From Xanthoparmelia taractica (Eukaryota; Ascomycota; Lecanoromycetes; Lecanorales; Parmeliaceae): DNA of 13,365 bases. The stretch covers positions 1 to 13,365 of the forward strand of contig JANQBS010000575.1 in NCBI GenBank assembly GCA_033085395.1, given 5' to 3'. The notes under the pieces were generated by a model. That model was not told where the DNA came from, searched no databases, and saw nothing but the letters and a program-made list of their open reading frames with translations. Position numbers and translations under genes: made by a program. Below are positions 9,471-13,365 of the stretch, piece after piece (positions within the stretch are counted from its first letter, which is position 1; every line of letters starts with the position of its first letter).

Positions 9471-10503
9471 TACGGGCCGGAAAGGTCTGGTATATTTGGT
9501 GGGATATCCCATATTATACCGTACCATATCATATTATGGGAGGGTATCATGAAGGGGTCATATTAGATCACTTATAAAGATATAAGATAAGAAATTACTA
9601 GTATTATGAAATAATCTAAGAAATTTCTAATATATATAGGGATATTTTATAATATAGATTATTTCTTATATTAGGTGGCGAATAAGATAAGAAAATTCTA
9701 GGTTAATATATATGTTAGGGCGAAATTAGCTTAAGTAATTATTAAACTCCGATACTTAATAAGTAATATTAAGATAAACTCTCTTCTGATTTAATCTCGC
9801 TAAGTAAATATAGTTATTCTAATAAGTGATGACTAGAATAATAACTATAATATATTATTTTCTTGAATTGCAATCTACGTAAGATTATTAAGTCGATCTC
9901 TTTCTTAATTACTTCTAGAACGATTTTAAGTTATCTCTCTTACTCTTTTCGTAGATCTTTAATCTATAGAGATTAATCTTCTATTACTTTGCGTTCGCTT
10001 CTCTTCTCTTAATTAAAGAATAATTAATAAATAGAATTTTAATAAGAAAGAATTAATTTCTTACTTAGGTTAATCTAGAGAGCACTTTATTATTATCACT
10101 AATATAATTAATATTAGAAATCTCCCCTATCTAATAATTCCGAATTTTTTAATCAACCTTAATAATAATAATGATAATAAAGTAAGATAATGGCTAGAAT
10201 AATGACTAGAATACTTAATAACGTGATAATGAAGTGAAGTGATAACTAGAATAATAACTAGAATACGTTCGCATGATTCTATATAGAGTAACTTCTTCTA
10301 TATATAATATATTTCCTATATCCCTACATATAACATGGGATACTCCTGCATATACCAGAAATTTCCCAGATCATTTCATAATACCAGCACGTCTCTCAGA
10401 CCATCCCATAAAAATCAAATAATATGGTCTTAATACTATATCATATCATGATATAATATCGACACCCCATATCCCAGATCATCCCAGACCTTTCCGACTC
10501 GTA
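9471..10503. mobile_element. Non-autonomous hAT-like inverted-repeat element, copy 2 (1033 bp)
   Basis: The left terminus begins TACGGGCCGGAAAGGTCTGG; the reverse complement of the right terminus begins TACGAGTCGGAAAGGTCTGG. They match at 20 of the first 23 bases, and the first two mismatches are transitions. An exact 8-bp duplication flanks the element. CA and TG are present, so it is much less RIP-mutated than its surroundings. No ORF of useful length is seen on either strand. Short direct repeats of a TGRCTAGAATA-type motif lie inside (listed separately). The left 243 bases align without net gaps to copy 3 at 13123. The ends also resemble copy 1, but the interiors differ, as in families that share termini recognised by one transposase. 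Insertion plus duplication adds 1041 bases, a multiple of three. Confidence 0.9.
9826..10265 (+). repeat. Three dispersed direct repeats inside element 2
   Basis: The related segments are 9826-9852 (GTGATGACTAGAATAATAAC then TATAATA), 10187-10213 (GATAATGGCTAGAATAATGA then CTAGAATA) and 10239-10265 (GTGATAACTAGAATAATAAC then TAGAATA). Each is a tandem pair of an RATRRCTAGAATA-like unit. They lie in the subterminal and internal DNA of the element, where hAT transposases are known to bind repeated short motifs. That role here is an inference. Confidence 0.65.
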
Positions 10504-10511
10504 TATATAGA
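10504..10511. repeat. 8-bp target-site duplication, right copy (TATATAGA)
   Basis: Identical to 9463-9470. The sequence after it (from 10512) rejoins the pre-insertion sequence in the same reading frame. Confidence 0.85.
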
Positions 10512-11280
10512 GTTTTTTAAGATTAAGTTATATAATATAAGTTCTAAGACTTCGAGACTTAACGATTATAGATCTACTTTATATATCTTCGAGTTTCTTA
10601 TTCTTTAGTAATTAGTTCTACTACTAAATATACTATTAAATCTCTATAACGATACTACGTTTTTTATATATCTATTAAGCTTTAACTACTTAGCGCTATC
10701 GAAGTTAGATTCTTATACTAAAAAAGTATCTTATAAAAGCTAATAAAGAAGCTAGTAAAGGAGAGATAGATTAGATAATATAAATAACTAAGATATTATT
10801 ATAAGTCGGCGATATATATTATTAATTCGTAATACGACGTTTAGTATCAAGATTAGCTCGGGCCGAACTCTAGCACTAATCTCTAATCATATTGATACGA
10901 ATAGATTATCTAAACTATTATAGTGCGAGGTTATTTTCTAACTAAATAATCTTAACTTAGATTCTACTTTTATTAATTTCGAGAGCTAAGGTCGAGAATT
11001 CTAAATCTCGTATTATACACTTTTAACGAAAGATAAACGAGGATTTACAAGCTAAAGAAGAGAATACTTAATATTACGTCCTAACTAGCGCGACGATATA
11101 ACGTTCTTTACATAACGAATTAATAATATCGATTAAGAATTTTATTATATCGAATAAGATTCGCGAGATATAACGCTATTCTCTAAACCTACTACGTCTG
11201 AGTCTAAATCTATCTTATCTACGTTCTTTACTACGATTGACCCATCGGAAATAGACCCTGCTAATAATATCGAGTGTTGA
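10512..11280 (+). pseudogene. Unidentified degraded reading frame, right part (continues from 9470)
   Basis: With element 2 and one target copy removed, the codon split at 9469-9470 is completed by 10512, and the frame continues with codons from 10513. About 16 TAA/TAG stops lie in roughly 256 codons. The last 40 or so codons, around 11161-11277, are open and end in TGA at 11278-11280. Segments such as SSGRTLALISNHIDTNRLSK (from 10855) look protein-like, but I cannot assign a family. In 10856-11280 the next + frame has a similarly low stop count, so the frame is not certain there. CA and TG become commoner from about 10844, so RIP damage is lighter in this part. No start codon or intron could be placed. 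Confidence 0.3.
10844..10898. repeat. Imperfect inverted repeat at the point where RIP density drops
   Basis: GTATCAA (10844-10850) and GATTAG (10851-10856) on the left match CTAATC (10883-10888) and TTGATAC (10892-10898) on the right, so 13 bases of stem pair around a 3-base bulge. It coincides with the change from strongly CA/TG-depleted to less depleted DNA and may mark or lie near an element boundary. Confidence 0.5.
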
Positions 11281-11734
11281 TCTCGATTCTAGATACTTCT
11301 AGACTAGGTACTCTTATTTCGCGCCGAGACTATATTTCTATTTCGATTAAGCAGACGGATAGCAAAGTAAAAGCCTATTGGCCTCCTCAACCCTACGTCT
11401 TCAGTCAACGCCTATATTCCTTCCCTTACTTTTCCCTTCTATCTCTCACCTGCCCTAAGCTTTCTTCTTATCTTATCTAGATAATACTACATCGCGAACC
11501 AGAGACTGATCTTAATAATAGATTCTTCGATATATTAGATTAGAGAATTTGATACTATCGGCGTCTCGAGAGGGTTAAGAAATCGAAAGGAAAAATAAAA
11601 CACGTAGACGAGTCGTTAATAGAATAAAAAGATGTAGCGAATAGTAGTAGTGTCTTAAATATACTAGATAATCTTAATACCTACAATTTTAAGAACATAG
11701 AGACTTCTTCAACGAACAAAAAAGTAATCAACGA
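11281..11734. other. Moderately mutated region without a clear gene
   Basis: CA, TG and CC are present (for example 11380-11465, which is pyrimidine-rich and the most GC-rich patch nearby), so RIP has acted less here than left of 10.84 kb. A 68-codon ORF runs 11274-11480 on the + strand, but its residues are low-complexity Ser/Leu/Tyr-rich, it has no recognisable motif, and its ATG overlaps the end of the degraded frame described above. I do not call it a gene. Confidence 0.4.
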
Positions 11735-11737
11735 TTA

Positions 11738-12280
11738 TCGACCCTTATCTACACGTGTCGATCTTCCCCGTTTACCTTCTCGCTACGTATAATATTTCGT
11801 CTTAAACTTTCGTAGTAGTTTCTATACGTTTTCTAACTCGCGTTCGAGTAGCTATATCTTCTTTTAGTATATCTTATATTTATAGCTCTTTTTCCTTCGT
11901 CTCTTATTAATAATTCTTATAATCTCTTACTTCTCTTTATTTAATACTAAATCTTCTTAATTCTAAGATCGCTTAGTAAGTAATAAAAGAAGAATAATAG
12001 CGTAAGAGAAATAGACGGTCGCTATTATTTCGCCATCAACCCTATAGATAGTCTACTTAACTCGATTCTAGAATAGTATAATACTAAGAGAGATAGAGCG
12101 ATCGAAGAAAAAGATAGTAGATTCGATAGTAGATTTAATAATACTAGGACTTAAGTAATCGTATCTCTTTAGCTATTTCCTCGAGTGAGAGCTTAAAAGA
12201 TATACGATACTAATCTTAGACTCCACACTCGTGGCCCTAATAGAATCGTTAGTTTCGCTAGTCTTTTCGTTATTCTCCAT
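11738..12280 (-). pseudogene. Candidate degraded gene on the - strand: Lys/Arg-rich, coiled-coil-like product, unidentified
   Basis: Reading leftward from ATG at 12280-12278, the frame opens MENNEKTSETNDSIRATSVE and stays open for 35 codons to TAG at 12175-12173. It can be followed to TAA at 11737-11735 with about ten further in-frame TAA/TAG stops, as expected if Gln or Trp codons were hit by RIP. The second half has a basic stretch (IINKRRRKKSYKYKIY) followed by a heptad-like LLERELENV and then a Lys/Arg-rich tail. Just upstream on the same strand, 12311-12295 reads CTACTAACGTATTTTAG, a good match to a fungal branch point plus 3' splice site, so an intron could end there. The basic-plus-coiled-coil layout recalls DNA-binding proteins, but no bZIP consensus is visible, so no function is assigned. 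Confidence 0.33.
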
Positions 12281-13122
12281 CACGAGAGAATTATCTAAAA
12301 TACGTTAGTAGAAATTCTAAGTACTGGTTAGAAATGCACTGAAAACACACCTTGACTATTATTAACTTCACTAAATAGACTTAAGCTTATTATTTTCTTA
12401 TATTACTAAAACTTTCGCGAAAAGAGAGATCGTCTAAAGATAGACTTAGACTGCGATCGAATCCGTGCGAAATCAAGGTCGCTTGAGTTATTATCGATAT
12501 TATCTATCTTATCGATCACGATCGCGTCTTTCTAGTTATTAAACGCACCCGTAGGGACTGGGGCCTACGTATTAATCTACACACCGGGTCTTCTCCAATC
12601 TATATACACCTTCTCCGTCCTCGTTTAAATCTATATTATCTACTATACGCTTAAAGGAACCTCGAATATTAATGGCGTCCATAGCTATTATAGACTTAAT
12701 ATCCGTAGTGCTCGTTAAGCTTTATATTCATAGAAATCTAGTCGAATCTATCGCTAATTCTACGGCGTCTTCTCGGAGCGAAGATCGTCATGAAATTAGT
12801 GATGATTTAGGATTTAACGACGCAATAGACAATCGGAGAGAGTATGGGATAATGTTATCTATACTATAGCTCGCTTCTTTATCTCCTTTCTCTTTCCCTC
12901 CACAGAAGTAACGAGACTCGATATTTTTAAAGCTAATTTCTATATCGTATATCGACGAGAGGATAATAGTAGAGAGTGAAGAAGAATTAGAGATGAGATC
13001 TTCTATCTTTTCGCGGAGGATGGAACACCTAGATAGGCGCTATCTATTAGAACTAAGATCTGCTAGCGGAGGTTTTAAGGGTCGTACCTAGCTTCTAAGC
13101 CTACTATAGAAGTCCGTAGAGT
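12281..13122. other. Moderately mutated region with ambiguous short open frames on both strands
   Basis: The + strand has a 65-codon ORF at 12672-12869 (MASIAIIDLISVVLVKLYIH at its start). The - strand over the same bases is also fairly open: ATG at 12683-12681 begins MDAINIRGSFKRIVDNIDLN and runs 36 codons to TAA, with only three stops in the roughly 70 codons upstream. Neither product is recognised. A pyrimidine-rich CTCTTTCCCTCCACAG at 12888-12903 resembles a 3' splice site on the + strand. The region is less RIP-mutated than the left of the window and may be a single-copy flank or an older gene remnant. I cannot say which strand is real. Confidence 0.3.
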
Positions 13123-13365
13123 TACGAGCCGGAAAGATCTAGTATATTTAATGGAATATCCCATATTATATCGTATTATATTATATCATGAAAGGGTATT
13201 ATAAGGGGGTTATATTAGATTACTTATAAAGATATAGAATAAGAAATTATTAATATTATAAAATGATCTAAGAAATTTCTAATATATATAGAAATATCTT
13301 ATAATATAGATTATTTCTTATATTAGATAACGAATAAGATAAGAAAATTCTAGGTTAATATATAA
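13123..13365. mobile_element. hAT-like inverted-repeat element, copy 3, left end (cut by window edge)
   Basis: It begins TACGAGCCGGAAAGATCTAG and aligns base for base with 9471-9713 of copy 2 with no net gap. By hand count there are 31 differences in 243 bases, 30 of them transitions; in 25 of those copy 3 has A or T where copy 2 has G or C. The right end lies outside the window, so the target duplication (which would be CGTAGAGT at 13115-13122) cannot be tested. It is more RIP-damaged than copy 2. Confidence 0.88.

Larger units (their letters stand above)
1..10843. other. RIP-mutated AT-rich tract (excluding inserts at 2855-3277 and 9471-10503)
   Basis: Seen: CA and TG are nearly absent (one of each in bases 1-540 by hand count), TA is in large excess, and CG stays frequent, so most remaining C is followed by G or T. 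Stops in the recognisable Pol frames are nearly all TAA or TAG, as expected from CAA, CAG or TGG. Known: RIP in filamentous ascomycetes converts CpA to TpA on both strands of duplicated DNA during the sexual cycle. Inference: this tract was repetitive DNA, and RIP has inactivated everything in it. CA and TG become clearly commoner from about 10844 rightward. Simple AT-rich DNA is a poorer explanation, because CA and TG are lost but CG is not. Confidence 0.9.

Noticed and set aside
1..10843. Mitochondrial or plastid DNA, or a centromere, as the reason for AT-richness
   Set aside because: The specific loss of CA and TG with CG kept, and the gypsy Pol remnants with TAA/TAG at expected Gln/Trp codons, point to RIP-mutated nuclear repeats. 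A pericentromeric location remains possible but is not shown.
11274..11480. 68-codon ORF on the + strand
   Set aside because: No recognisable motif, low-complexity composition, and its ATG overlaps the end of another degraded frame. Expected by chance in the less mutated region.
12672..12869. 65-codon ORF on the + strand
   Set aside because: Uninterrupted, but short and unrecognised, and the opposite strand is nearly as open over the same bases. Not enough to call a gene.
9471..13365. Copies 2 and 3 as the two terminal repeats of one large element spanning 9.5-13.4 kb
   Set aside because: Copy 2 has its own inverted termini and its own exact 8-bp duplication, so it is a complete independent insertion.

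Overview
The window looks like part of a transposon graveyard in a filamentous ascomycete (Pezizomycotina-type) genome that has been through repeat-induced point mutation (RIP). From base 1 to about 10.84 kb, outside the two inserted elements, the sequence is very AT-rich. CA and TG dinucleotides are almost gone (in bases 1-540 I find one CA and one TG), while CG is still common. That is the mark of CpA-to-TpA mutation on both strands. No intact protein-coding gene is visible. The content is degraded retrotransposon coding sequence, small inverted-repeat transposons inserted into it, and a less mutated right flank.

Layout. (1) Bases 1-1839, + strand: the C-terminal part of a Ty3/gypsy chromovirus Pol (integrase, GPY/F region, chromodomain), cut by the left window edge. 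(2) 1840-2854: unassigned degraded DNA with a purine-rich repeat. (3) 2855-3277: a 423-bp non-autonomous inverted-repeat transposon with an 8-bp target duplication. (4) 3286-4439: unassigned, with a 30-bp-unit minisatellite. (5) 4440-7458, + strand: a second, different chromovirus Pol (reverse transcriptase, RNase H, integrase, chromodomain). (6) 7681-9470, continuing at 10512-11280: a degraded + strand reading frame of unknown identity. (7) 9471-10503: a 1033-bp inverted-repeat transposon inserted in that frame, again with an 8-bp target duplication. (8) 11281-13122: less mutated DNA with weak coding traces, the best on the - strand (12280 down to 11738). (9) 13123 to the window end: the left end of a third inverted-repeat element, colinear with the second.

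How the parts relate. The retroelements are dead. RIP has changed catalytic codons in the RT, has changed the integrase zinc-binding and catalytic codons at equivalent places in both copies, and has added many TAA/TAG stops. The three small elements share the terminus TACGRGYCGG and fit a hAT-like family moved in trans by a transposase that is not in this window. Comparing copies 2 and 3 gives a direct internal record of RIP: 31 differences in 243 aligned bases, 30 of them transitions. No tRNA, rRNA, CRISPR array or bacterial-type regulatory site was seen.
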